From the NCBI GenBank assembly GCA_944392965.1, contig CALXYM010000003.1, positions 1-64,000 of the forward strand: a stretch of 64,000 bases of DNA, written 5' to 3'. The DNA comes from an uncultured Spirochaetaceae bacterium. GTDB lineage: Bacteria > Spirochaetota > Spirochaetia > Sphaerochaetales > Sphaerochaetaceae. The translations under genes and the position numbers were made by a program. Positions 23,976 through 32,344 of this stretch are shown one piece after another (positions within the stretch are counted from its first letter, which is position 1; every line of letters begins with the position of its first letter). The notes below the pieces were generated by a model. That model did no database searches, was not told the origin of the DNA, and saw nothing but the letters and a program-made list of their open reading frames with translations.

Positions 23976-25160
23976 ATGAAAAGAAAAATGCTACTAGTAT
24001 CTCTTGCTATTTTATTAATAGCATCTGTCTCTCTCTTTGCAAATGGAAGTTCTGAGTCTTCAGATACTTACGTTATTGGAGTTCCTCAGCCACTTACAGG
24101 AACAAATGCTCAGCCAGGCGCTTGTGCCCTTAATGCTGTAAAAGTTGCTGCAAAACAGTTTAATGATGCAGGAGGAATTCTAGGAAAGACTGTCGAGATC
24201 ATATCCTATGACGATCAGGGCTCTCCCGAAGAATCGGTAAGAGTTGCTCAGAGACTCGTATCTGATGGTGTTGATGCTATCATCGGATCTTGTATCTCAA
24301 GTGCTGTGCTTTCAGCTGGGCAAATTTATGAGAATAATCAAATCCCAACATTTGGAACAGGTACTTCTCCGACATGGATGGCTCAGGGATGGGAATACTT
24401 ATTCCGTGCTTGCCAGAATAACGACTTCGCACTTCCTCTGGTTGTAGATAAACTGACAGAACTTGGTGTTGAAAGAGTCGCTATTTTCGCAGGACAGGAC
24501 GATGCTGCTGTTGCTGGAGTTAATACATTCACAGAGTTAGCGAATCAGGCTGGAATAACGGTTACAACTACAGAGTACTATGTAGAAGGTAACACGGATT
24601 TCTCCGGACAGGTTGCTAGAATTATTAATTCAAATGCTCAGGTAGTATTTATCTCTACGTTTGGTCCTACTCAGCCACTTATTGCTCGTCAGCTAAGACA
24701 GTTTGGTTTTAATGGCCTTTGTTTCACAAAGGATATCTACCAGGTTGATGCTCTTCAGGTTGCAGGAGCTGCATCAAATGGAATCGCATTCGCATATCCA
24801 TACCTCACATATGCCTCGATTGACGATTGTAAAGATCCGTTTATTAAACAGTTCTTAGAGGCATACTATGAAATGTTTGGAGAGCTTCCAGTATCCGATT
24901 GTGCTTACAGAGCATACGATTCGATGCTCGTTCTTAAGGCAGCAGTTGAAGCAGCTGGAACTACAGAGAAGACTGCTGTTGCAGAAGCTGTTAACACTCT
25001 TTCTGGAGTGCAAACTCTCGCAGGAATGCAGGATTTCACATATGGAGATAGGGAAGGACTTCATTCATTTAATATTTTCGTTATCGACAACGAACAGTAT
25101 ATCACATTTGATGAATGGGTAGGTTCTCCATTATACAACGAAATCGTATCACAGTATTAA
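23976..25160 (+). CDS. Branched-chain-type ABC substrate-binding protein (Peripla_BP_6)
   Basis: 394 residues. The signal peptide ends VSLFANGSSES. The mature protein starts YVIGVPQPLTGTNAQPGACA and has KVEIISYDDQGSPEESVRVA-like features of the LivJ/LivK group, with clear type I fold halves. It collects the ligand in the periplasm for the LivHMGF-type transporter next door. Context (sugar-acid enzymes) suggests an aldonate or related hydroxy acid rather than an amino acid. A stem-loop follows the gene, as is common when binding protein is made in excess. Confidence 0.9.
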   Translation: MKRKMLLVSLAILLIASVSLFANGSSESSDTYVIGVPQPLTGTNAQPGACALNAVKVAAKQFNDAGGILGKTVEIISYDDQGSPEESVRVAQRLVSDGVDAIIGSCISSAVLSAGQIYENNQIPTFGTGTSPTWMAQGWEYLFRACQNNDFALPLVVDKLTELGVERVAIFAGQDDAAVAGVNTFTELANQAGITVTTTEYYVEGNTDFSGQVARIINSNAQVVFISTFGPTQPLIARQLRQFGFNGLCFTKDIYQVDALQVAGAASNGIAFAYPYLTYASIDDCKDPFIKQFLEAYYEMFGELPVSDCAYRAYDSMLVLKAAVEAAGTTEKTAVAEAVNTLSGVQTLAGMQDFTYGDREGLHSFNIFVIDNEQYITFDEWVGSPLYNEIVSQY

Positions 25161-25173
25161 TTAAAATTTTTTC

Positions 25174-25198
25174 TAGTGCAGGTAGGGGGCCTGCACTA
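25174..25198 (+). terminator. Hairpin between binding protein and permease genes
   Basis: A perfect 9-bp stem TAGTGCAGG / CCTGCACTA with a 7-base loop lies 13 bases after the binding-protein stop. There is no T-run, so it more likely stabilises the upstream mRNA or attenuates transcription. Confidence 0.5.
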
Positions 25199-25228
25199 AT
25201 TTAGATTAACAAAAAGGAGGAGAGGTTA

Positions 25229-26101
25229 ATGTTATTCCAAGTTATTGTATCTGGATTCGTAATCGGGTGCGTCTATGGACTTATTGCCTTAGGTTACAGC
25301 CTCATCTATAAAGCTTCAGGTTTGATGAATTTCGCCCAAGGCGATGTACTTACTCTCGGTTGTTTCTTGGGGTATACATTTTACACGTTATTAGGACTTC
25401 CGTATTGGTTGAGCCTTATTATTACGGCTGCTATTGCTTTTTTCTTTGGTATGGGCGAAGAACGGTTCATCATTAGAAAATTACAGAATAAGAATGTTCT
25501 GACTGTTTACGTTGTTCTTGCTACTATATCCATACAATATATCCTGCAAAATTCTATCCAGGCTATTTGGGGACCGAATATGCTTAGTTACCCAAGGGTA
25601 TTCCCATGGAATAACGTTACCATATTTGGTGTAAATATTCAGACTGAATCTGTATTTTGTATCATTATGTCTTTCATCCTTATGATGCTTTTACAGGTTT
25701 TCATGAATCATACGAAGTTCGGTACAGCCATGAGAGCATCAGCTCTTGATGCAAAAGCTGCAAAAGCTTGTGGAATTAATCCGTCGTTTGCAACCGGGGT
25801 TACATGGGGTATTGCGGCAGCTCTTGCAGCTACAGCTGGTATTCTACTTGGTCCTATTTACGGAGTATTTATTATGCTCGGCCAAACTATCGGTAGAAAG
25901 GGCTTTGCAGCAGCTATTATGGGTGGTTATGGAAATGTGATTGGAGCTATTGTCGGAGGAGTTCTTCTTGGCCTTATTGAGACAATGTCTGCCGCTTACT
26001 GGTCTTCTACTTATAAGGATATGATCGCTTATGGTCTCCTCCTAATATTCCTCTATGTTAAACCTACAGGAATTTTCAATGAGAAGGCTCTTAATCGTTA
26101 A
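25229..26101 (+). CDS. ABC transporter permease, LivH type
   Basis: 290 residues, about eight membrane segments. Family marks are the N-terminal GLIALGYSLIYKASGLMNFA followed by QGD, MRASALDAKAAKACGIN and the end region KAFAAAIMGG-like segment (here GFAAAIMGGYGNVIGAIVGG). First of the two inner-membrane subunits for the importer. An AAAAAGGAGGAGAGG ribosome site precedes the ATG. Confidence 0.92.
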   Translation: MLFQVIVSGFVIGCVYGLIALGYSLIYKASGLMNFAQGDVLTLGCFLGYTFYTLLGLPYWLSLIITAAIAFFFGMGEERFIIRKLQNKNVLTVYVVLATISIQYILQNSIQAIWGPNMLSYPRVFPWNNVTIFGVNIQTESVFCIIMSFILMMLLQVFMNHTKFGTAMRASALDAKAAKACGINPSFATGVTWGIAAALAATAGILLGPIYGVFIMLGQTIGRKGFAAAIMGGYGNVIGAIVGGVLLGLIETMSAAYWSSTYKDMIAYGLLLIFLYVKPTGIFNEKALNR

Positions 26102-26109
26102 GGAGAAAT

Positions 26110-27111
26110 ATGATGAAAAGTTTGGCAAAGAAACAAAATAACAAATTAATAACCTCAATTGCGGTAGCTGCAATACTTCTCCTTCTTCCGATAATTCTTT
26201 CTGTAACGGGGAATTCGTATAGTATTCTTGTTCTTGGATTTATAATAATCTACATTATAGCAGTTTCTGGTCTTGATGTAAATTTTGGCTATTGTGGACA
26301 AATTTCCATGGGACATGCTGCTTATTATTGTATTGGTGCATATGGTTCTGTAATGCTTCACCATTATTTTGGCATTCCTGTAATCATTACAATGATTCTT
26401 GCCTCTATTTTAGCGGCAGTCCTTGGAGCCATTGTCGCATTTCCTGCATCAAAACTTGTTTTTCACTTCTTATCCCTTTCAACAATCGCATTTGCTGAGA
26501 TTGTTTATACCCTTGTACTAAATTCTCCTGGGAAAATCACAGGAAATGCAGTTGGAATGTTCACCGATCCAATTAATATTTTTGGTTATACGTTAAGATC
26601 TAATACCGCATTTTATTATTTTGGTCTTGTAGTTTGTGCCGTATTTCTTCTTGTGAAATGGTTCCTTGTGAAATCCAAAATCGGAAGAGCTTGGATAGCT
26701 ATCAGAGAGAACGAAGATGCCGCAGAAGGAATGGGTGTTAATGTTGTTAAGTACAAGGTTATGGCATTTGCATTTTCTGCATTCTATACAGGATTCGCAG
26801 GTGCTATGTACGCTCATCTTGTAAATTATATAGGTCCAGATACTTTCACAATGAAACAGTCTGTCATGTTTATCACAATGATGCTTTTTGGTGGAACAGG
26901 ATCTATTCTTGGTCCTATTATTGGTTCGATGTTTATCTTATTGATGACTGAATCATTAAGAGTGTTAGAGCAGTATCAGATGCTTGTATTTGGCGTGATT
27001 CTCTTAGCAGTTGTCCTTGCATTCCCAGGTGGTATCCTTGGCGTAGTAAAGGATGTCATAAAGAAGATCAAGCTTAAGAAGGGGGGAGTAAAAAATGTTG
27101 TTAGAAATTAA
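26110..27111 (+). CDS. ABC transporter permease, LivM type
   Basis: 333 residues, about nine to ten membrane segments. Typical motifs are GLDVNFGYCGQISMGHAAYY, AWIAIRENEDAAEGMGVNVV, KVMAFAFSAFYTGFAGAMYA and LFGGTGSILGPIIGS. Partner of the LivH-type subunit. It overlaps the start of the first ATPase gene by 17 bases. Confidence 0.92.
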   Translation: MMKSLAKKQNNKLITSIAVAAILLLLPIILSVTGNSYSILVLGFIIIYIIAVSGLDVNFGYCGQISMGHAAYYCIGAYGSVMLHHYFGIPVIITMILASILAAVLGAIVAFPASKLVFHFLSLSTIAFAEIVYTLVLNSPGKITGNAVGMFTDPINIFGYTLRSNTAFYYFGLVVCAVFLLVKWFLVKSKIGRAWIAIRENEDAAEGMGVNVVKYKVMAFAFSAFYTGFAGAMYAHLVNYIGPDTFTMKQSVMFITMMLFGGTGSILGPIIGSMFILLMTESLRVLEQYQMLVFGVILLAVVLAFPGGILGVVKDVIKKIKLKKGGVKNVVRN

Positions 27112-27859
27112 AAACCTCTGTCTAAGTTTCGGTGGTTTGAAGGCTACTAATGATGTATCAATAGCGATGGAAGAAGGTAAGGTATATGCTCTTATAGGAC
27201 CAAATGGAGCAGGAAAAACTACATTTTTTAACCTTATCAGTGGTGTATATAAACCAGATAGCGGAACTATTACATTTGACGGACAGCGTTTGGATGGGAA
27301 AAGACCATATCAGGTGAATGAGGCAGGAATTGCAAGAACTTATCAGGTTATTAACTTGTTTAAGAAAATGACTGTTCTTGACAATGTAAAAGTCGGAATG
27401 CACACAAAGCTTAAGTCAGGATTTATTCAGTCAATGTTTCATACCAAGAGCCAACAGGCTGAAGAAGCTGCAATTATTGACAAGGCAATGGATCTTCTTG
27501 CATTTGTTGGACTTAAGAACCACATGAATGATCTTGCAGGAGATCTGTCTTATGGACAGCAGAGGCTTCTTGAAATTGTTAGGGCTATGGCATCTGAACC
27601 TAAACTAATTCTTCTTGATGAGCCAGCTGCAGGTATGAATTCAACAGAGAAGGTAGAACTCAATGTTTTAATTAGAAAAATTCTTGCTCGTGGTATTACA
27701 GTTCTTCTAGTTGAACATGATATGAAACTTGTTATGAATATTGCAGACCATATTTTTGTTCTAAACCATGGACAAAAGCTTGCAGAAGGTTCGCCACTAG
27801 AGATTCAGAACAATCCTAAGGTAATTGAAGCCTATCTTGGAGGAGGTGCGAAAAAATGA
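27095..27859 (+). CDS. ABC transporter ATP-binding protein, LivG type
   Basis: 254 residues. Walker A GPNGAGKTTFFN, Q-loop region, signature LSYGQQRLLEI, Walker B LILLDEPAAGMN, and switch His in LVEHDMKLV. The AGMN after Walker B and the ARTYQVI loop are LivG traits. Energises uptake together with the LivF-type protein. Confidence 0.94.
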   Translation: MLLEIKNLCLSFGGLKATNDVSIAMEEGKVYALIGPNGAGKTTFFNLISGVYKPDSGTITFDGQRLDGKRPYQVNEAGIARTYQVINLFKKMTVLDNVKVGMHTKLKSGFIQSMFHTKSQQAEEAAIIDKAMDLLAFVGLKNHMNDLAGDLSYGQQRLLEIVRAMASEPKLILLDEPAAGMNSTEKVELNVLIRKILARGITVLLVEHDMKLVMNIADHIFVLNHGQKLAEGSPLEIQNNPKVIEAYLGGGAKK

Positions 27860-28575
27860 AAAGACTTTTAGAGCTAAAAGGTTTCTGCTATTCATATGGA
27901 AATATCCAAGTTGTTAAGGGCATTGATTTGTATGTTGATGAAGGTGAGATAGTTACACTTATAGGATCAAATGGAGCGGGAAAAACAACGACTATGCAGT
28001 CTATTTCAGGTTTAAATCCCGTATCAGGCGTAAAAGGTGAAATCTGGTTTGACGGAGAAAGAATTGATCATTTAAAGGGTAACCTCATTGCGGCAAAAGG
28101 ACTTTGCCAAGTATTAGAGGGAAGACATATTTTTTCTCAGCTTACAGTCGAAGAGAATCTTATGATTGGAGCCTATACAAGAAAAGATAAGAAAGAGATT
28201 CAAAAAGATATAGATGGAATGTATAAGCTTTTCCCTCGGCTTGAGGAAAGAAAAAAGCAGGATGGAGGAACACTTTCTGGCGGTGAGCAACAGATGTTAG
28301 CAATTGCGAGGGCGCTTGTTGCGAAACCAAAACTACTCCTTCTTGATGAACCATCTCTAGGTCTTGCTCCGATCATCGTAGAGGAAATTTTCCGTGCGAT
28401 AGTAAAAATCAGAGAACAGGGTACGACAATCCTCTTTGTAGAGCAGAACTCGAATATCGCTCTTGCAACAGCAGAAAGGGGATATGTAATGCAGACAGGG
28501 GAGATAATTATGGCCGACAGCTGTGAAAATCTCAGAAATAATGATGAGGTCAAAAAAGCCTACTTAGGAGAATAG
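27856..28575 (+). CDS. ABC transporter ATP-binding protein, LivF type
   Basis: 239 residues. Walker A GSNGAGKTTTMQ, signature LSGGEQQMLAIARAL, Walker B LLLLDEPSLGLAP and FVEQN at the switch position, all typical of LivF. Start overlaps the LivG-type stop by 4 bases (ATGA), so translation is coupled. Confidence 0.94.
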   Translation: MKRLLELKGFCYSYGNIQVVKGIDLYVDEGEIVTLIGSNGAGKTTTMQSISGLNPVSGVKGEIWFDGERIDHLKGNLIAAKGLCQVLEGRHIFSQLTVEENLMIGAYTRKDKKEIQKDIDGMYKLFPRLEERKKQDGGTLSGGEQQMLAIARALVAKPKLLLLDEPSLGLAPIIVEEIFRAIVKIREQGTTILFVEQNSNIALATAERGYVMQTGEIIMADSCENLRNNDEVKKAYLGE

Positions 28576-28584
28576 GAGGAGAAT

Positions 28585-29241
28585 ATGGCTTTAAGTGATA
28601 CCATTGCTAATGAAATTGAGAAAAGAGGAATTCTTGCTGTTTTAGAAATTGAAGATGTAGAAACCGCTGTGCCAGCAGCTAAGGCATTAATCGCAGGAGG
28701 CGTCACAATGATTGAACTTGCTCTTAGGACTCCTGCTGCAATGCCTTCAATAGAAAGGATAGCAAAAGAAGTCCCTGAGATGTTAATTGGTATTGGGACA
28801 ATTATTAGAAAAGATCAAGTTGCTGCTGTTATGAATGCTGGTGCTCATTTTGGTGTTGCCCCAGGCTTTAACAGGGAAATTGTATCTGAAGCTGATCGAT
28901 TAGGATTCTCGTTTGCTCCTGGAATTTCGACGGCAAGTGAGCTTGAAGGTGCTGTAGAAATGGGAAATAAAATCTTAAAACTATATCCAGCTGAACTTCT
29001 TGGTGGGCTAAAGTATCTTGATGGAATGACTGGACCGTATTCATATCTTGGACTTAAATTTATTCCACTTGGAGGCATTACACCTGAAAACCTTCCACTT
29101 TATGCTGCTAATAGAAAGGTTTGCGCTATTGGTGGAACATGGATTGCAAAGAAACCTTTCGTCAATTCGCATGATTGGGCGACAATCGAGAAGAATGCAG
29201 CAGATGCAGTTAAAACTTGGAATAGAATCAGAGGTAACTAA
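28585..29241 (+). CDS. eda: KDPG aldolase (2-keto-3-deoxy-6-phosphogluconate aldolase)
   Basis: 218 residues of the KDPG/KHG aldolase family: GILAVLEIEDVETAVPAA, the catalytic-Glu region IELALRTPAAMPSI, GIGTIIRKDQ, GAHFGVAPGF and the Schiff-base Lys in KLYPAELLGG. The product cleaves KDPG to pyruvate and glyceraldehyde 3-phosphate. It sits one base before the KDG kinase gene, completing the lower pathway. Confidence 0.9.
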   Translation: MALSDTIANEIEKRGILAVLEIEDVETAVPAAKALIAGGVTMIELALRTPAAMPSIERIAKEVPEMLIGIGTIIRKDQVAAVMNAGAHFGVAPGFNREIVSEADRLGFSFAPGISTASELEGAVEMGNKILKLYPAELLGGLKYLDGMTGPYSYLGLKFIPLGGITPENLPLYAANRKVCAIGGTWIAKKPFVNSHDWATIEKNAADAVKTWNRIRGN

Positions 29242-29242
29242 T

Positions 29243-30265
29243 ATGGGAAAGATTATAACATTTGGTGAAATAATGCTTCGTTTAAATCCTGAGGGATATC
29301 TTAGAATCCTACAGGCTGGATGTTTTATGGCATCTTATGCAGGAGGAGAAGCAAATGTCTCAGTATCCCTTGCAAACTATGGAGAAGAGACAGCATTTGT
29401 GACTTACGTTCCTGATAATGCGATTGGAGAAAGTGCCATTAATGCTCTTCGCCATTGGGGTGTTGACACAAAATACATGTTCAAAGGGGGCAGTAGGTTA
29501 GGAATATATTTTGTAGAAAAAGGAGCAAGCCAAAGGCCGTCAAAAGTAATATATGATAGAAAAAATTCCGCTGTTGCTGAATCAACTGTTTCTGATTATG
29601 ATTGGGATCAGATTTTTGAAGGTGCAGACTGGTTTCATTGGACAGGGATTACACCTGCACTTAGTGACAATCTCTCCGAAGTCTGTCTTGCCGCATGCAA
29701 GAAAGCAAAAGAGAAAGGAATTACTGTTTCCTGTGATCTTAACTACAGAAAGAACCTTTGGACAAACGAAAAGGCAAAAGAGGTAATGTCGAGACTGGTT
29801 CCTTATGTTGATGTTTTGATAGCGAATGAAGAAGATGCAAAGGATGTATTTGGTATTACTGCTGCCGGTACTGATATTGATGCAGGGAAAATCAATAGTG
29901 AAGGCTATGTTTCTGTTGCAAAACAACTAGCTGAGACTTTTGGTTGTAAGTATGTTGCTATCACACTTAGAGGATCCATTTCTGCAAGCGATAATAATTG
30001 GTCTGCAATGCTTTATGATGGAAAAGAAGCTCATATTGCGAAAAATTATTTAATCAGGATTGTGGATAGAGTCGGAGGGGGAGATTCTTTTGGTGGCGGT
30101 TTGATTTATGCGCTTCATAATGGCTATGACACAGCCAAGGCTGTTGAATTTGCAACAGCAGCATCATGTCTTAAGCAAACAATCGAATATGATTTTAACT
30201 GTGTGAATGTTAAAGAAGTGGAATCCTTAATGGGTGGAAATGCATCTGGTCGCGTGCAAAGGTAA
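29243..30265 (+). CDS. kdgK: 2-keto-3-deoxygluconate kinase (PfkB family)
   Basis: 340 residues from the ATG at 29243 (MGKIITFGEIMLRLNPEG), one base after the aldolase stop; a longer frame opening inside the aldolase gene is not real. PfkB features are SYAGGEANVSVSLANYG near the start and the C-terminal DRVGGGDSFGGGLIYAL with the catalytic Asp. The KdgK branch is favoured by context and by GIYFVEKGASQRPSKVIYDR. Phosphorylates KDG at C6 with ATP. Confidence 0.88.
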   Translation: MGKIITFGEIMLRLNPEGYLRILQAGCFMASYAGGEANVSVSLANYGEETAFVTYVPDNAIGESAINALRHWGVDTKYMFKGGSRLGIYFVEKGASQRPSKVIYDRKNSAVAESTVSDYDWDQIFEGADWFHWTGITPALSDNLSEVCLAACKKAKEKGITVSCDLNYRKNLWTNEKAKEVMSRLVPYVDVLIANEEDAKDVFGITAAGTDIDAGKINSEGYVSVAKQLAETFGCKYVAITLRGSISASDNNWSAMLYDGKEAHIAKNYLIRIVDRVGGGDSFGGGLIYALHNGYDTAKAVEFATAASCLKQTIEYDFNCVNVKEVESLMGGNASGRVQR

Positions 30266-30290
30266 AAGAGGTAAGATGAAGGTCTGAGGA

Positions 30291-30935
30291 TTACTCCTCA
30301 GGCTTTTCATTGTACAAGTATTCCATAGACTCTCTTCTTCCTTGAAGCACATGATAACGAACTGCGGATTCAATTAAATCTGGACTTTTTCTTTCTATTG
30401 CATCGAGGATTAATACATGTTGTTCTGTGGATTGTTTATAATCACGATTTCTATGGGATGTATGTCTTCTAATTCTTGCGCTATGGTCTGTGACAGAGAG
30501 CATTGTTCGTTGTACGAAAACGTTTGTACATGGTTCTATTAAAAAAGCATGTAGTTTGTCGTCTAGATTGATAAAATAATCTATATCATGGGAATTGGAA
30601 TTACCATATTCTAAAAATGCTTCTTTCATCTCTCTTACAATTTTTAAATCATATTGGCCACAACAGCTTTTTGCAATATAAGGTTCAAGTAGTAGTCTCA
30701 CATCATAGACTTGCGTTATAAGTTCCTCTGTTATATCTGTTACAATTGTTGCTTTTCTTGCATAAATTTTGATGAAACCGTCTCGTTCAAGTGCAAGAAT
30801 AGCTTCTCTAAACGGTGTTTTACTAACATTAAGTTCAGTAAGCAAAGAATCGGAGATTTCGGATCTTGGTGCGATTTCTAAGGAAATAATCTTCTTTTTT
30901 AATATTCCATAAACCTCTTCTGTTTTTCCTACCAT
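30291..30935 (-). CDS. GntR-family transcriptional regulator with FCD domain
   Basis: 214 residues from the ATG at 30935, chosen because AAAAAGGAT lies just upstream; an upstream GTG at 30959 would place the operator-like site inside the coding region. The winged helix spans residues ~5-70 (VSKTPFREAILALERDGFI is the recognition part), followed by an all-helical FCD effector domain with Asp/His metal-site candidates. FadR-type GntR proteins commonly repress sugar-acid operons. It lies at the end of the operon on the opposite strand. Probable local regulator, probably autoregulated. Confidence 0.88.
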   Translation of the reverse strand: MVGKTEEVYGILKKKIISLEIAPRSEISDSLLTELNVSKTPFREAILALERDGFIKIYARKATIVTDITEELITQVYDVRLLLEPYIAKSCCGQYDLKIVREMKEAFLEYGNSNSHDIDYFINLDDKLHAFLIEPCTNVFVQRTMLSVTDHSARIRRHTSHRNRDYKQSTEQHVLILDAIERKSPDLIESAVRYHVLQGRRESMEYLYNEKPEE

Positions 30936-30953
30936 TGTTTCATCCTTTTTGTT

Positions 30954-30962
30954 TATCACAAA
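30954..30962 (-). promoter_or_regulatory. Operator-like motif upstream of the GntR gene
   Basis: TTTGTGATA on the minus strand, 19 bases before the chosen start codon. It is the same 9-mer as at 21100-21108 and as the right half of the palindrome in the uxaA-type promoter. A second inverted repeat, ATACAC and GTGTAT with 8 bases between, lies at 30987-31006. Confidence 0.5.
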
Positions 30963-31149
30963 TTAAGATATATAATTTATTAAATTATACACAATTAGTG
31001 GTGTATAGTCTTGTGAAAAAAAAACTGATTATGAGAAAAAAGATTATATTTTTTTCATAAAAAATAATATTTCATGATATAATATTATTAATAGATTATT
31101 CTAATTAATTTCTTCTAAGTAAAAAAATTATTTTATTAGGTGGGGCATT

Positions 31150-32124
31150 ATGAATATTAGGAAAAGAGATATAGTAGATCTTGAAGGGGTGTATTCAACC
31201 TTGACTATAAAACTAGGTGAAAAGCTTTATTATGCTGTGGCAAGTGAAGTGAAGGGAAAGGGTTCTTATATTATAGATTCTGAAACTTATGAATATTCTC
31301 CTCTATGGGGTGATGAGGTGTCAGGAGTTATGAATCTGATTCAGATCCCTGAAAAAGAGGAGATACTTGCGATAACAAAGTTTTACCCAGTATTCCAGGC
31401 GAAGGAGTCTGAAATAGTTCTTCTGAAACCAACAGGAAATAATTTTATATCTCCGTGGGAAAAGATATCTCTTTTTACCCTTCCTTATTGCCATAGGATA
31501 GGTGCAATAAAAAATAAAAACGGAGTTTTCTTCATATGCTGTACCCTTTGCCAAGATAAGGAATATGAGCAGGATTGGAGATTCCCTGGATCTGTTTATA
31601 TTGTTAAAGAGGGGTCTTGGAGAATCAATAAGATATATGAAAACCTTACGCGAAATCATGGACTCTTTATAGAGGGGACTGATGCTTATGTAGCAGCAGA
31701 TGAAGGTGTCTTAAAGTTTCCTCTTTCTTCTTATGATGAAGGAGACTGTGTAAATGTGGAAAAGCTATCATCCCGTGCAACGAGTGATATTTCGGTATCT
31801 CGCAATATTGTTGCTACTATTGAGCCATTTCATGGGAATTCAGCCATTCTTTATGATAGGTCATTCAATGTTAAAAGTAAGTTTGATATGGATTTTGGCC
31901 ATGTCGTATGGGTAGGGGATATTAATAAAAAGCCTTCCCTTATTTTGGGAAACAGAGGGAAAGAGAAGGAGTTGATCCTTATCGATATTAACAGTGGAGA
32001 CAGGACTGTAATCGACAGTGGCGTTGGACCAACGCAGATATCTGTTGTAAATGAAGATGGGCATACCTTAATACTCTCGGCGAATCATGGGGTAGGTAAG
32101 GTTACTATTTATGAGATTTTATGA
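31150..32124 (+). CDS. Unrecognised protein, beta-propeller-like
   Basis: 324 residues, no signal peptide or membrane segment. Short beta-type stretches repeat throughout, with blade-like ends such as HRIGAIKNKNGVFFICC, HGLFIEGTDAYVAADEGVL, HVVWVGDINKKPSLILGNRG and TLILSANHGVGKVTIYEIL, suggestive of a six- or seven-bladed propeller. Possible relatives are lactonases or the propeller part of aldos-2-ulose dehydratases, but I do not recognise the family firmly. A ribosome site (TTAGGTGGGG) precedes the ATG. It is the last gene of the island. Confidence 0.65.
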   Translation: MNIRKRDIVDLEGVYSTLTIKLGEKLYYAVASEVKGKGSYIIDSETYEYSPLWGDEVSGVMNLIQIPEKEEILAITKFYPVFQAKESEIVLLKPTGNNFISPWEKISLFTLPYCHRIGAIKNKNGVFFICCTLCQDKEYEQDWRFPGSVYIVKEGSWRINKIYENLTRNHGLFIEGTDAYVAADEGVLKFPLSSYDEGDCVNVEKLSSRATSDISVSRNIVATIEPFHGNSAILYDRSFNVKSKFDMDFGHVVWVGDINKKPSLILGNRGKEKELILIDINSGDRTVIDSGVGPTQISVVNEDGHTLILSANHGVGKVTIYEIL

Positions 32125-32291
32125 TGTAATTTAATTCAAGCTACAAAGTTTTTTAATGGGATTAAGAAAATTTGACATCTGAGTCATCTATCTCTTCTCA
32201 TTACTAAAATAACTGGTACTTGTGTATCATATTAACATATATGAAGATAGAATAAATTCATTTCGTTAAAATCATTGTGTTTCAAATCCTT
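32125..32291. other. Right-end intergenic of the island
   Basis: 167 bases of AT-rich DNA between the propeller-like gene and the right direct repeat. I see no ORF, tRNA, terminator or promoter of quality. Confidence 0.5.
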
Positions 32292-32344
32292 TCTTCATAG
32301 AACCAAGCAAAGATCAGGGCTTAAAGAAGAAGTAAGCCCTAATC
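32292..32344 (+). repeat. Right copy of 53-bp direct repeat
   Basis: Perfect copy of 19297-19349, that is, of the dnaB 3' end including its stop codon. It has no upstream dnaB sequence and so no coding role here. It abuts, and slightly overlaps, the stop codon of the lipoprotein gene on the minus strand. Confidence 0.93.

Larger units (their letters stand above)
19350..32291. other. AT-rich sugar-acid catabolic island bounded by direct repeats
   Basis: About 12.9 kb between the two 53-bp repeats. It is visibly more AT-rich than the dnaB region and the rseP-rpsB region and uses more A/T-ending codons. Contents: two minus-strand genes, a ten-gene plus-strand operon-like run, a GntR regulator and an unrecognised gene. 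No integrase, transposase or tRNA is present, so the means of transfer is unknown. Confidence 0.75.

Noticed and set aside
29048-29242. Upstream extension of the KDG kinase frame inside the aldolase gene
   Set aside because: Residues before MGKIITFGE have no PfkB similarity and come from the out-of-frame aldolase sequence.
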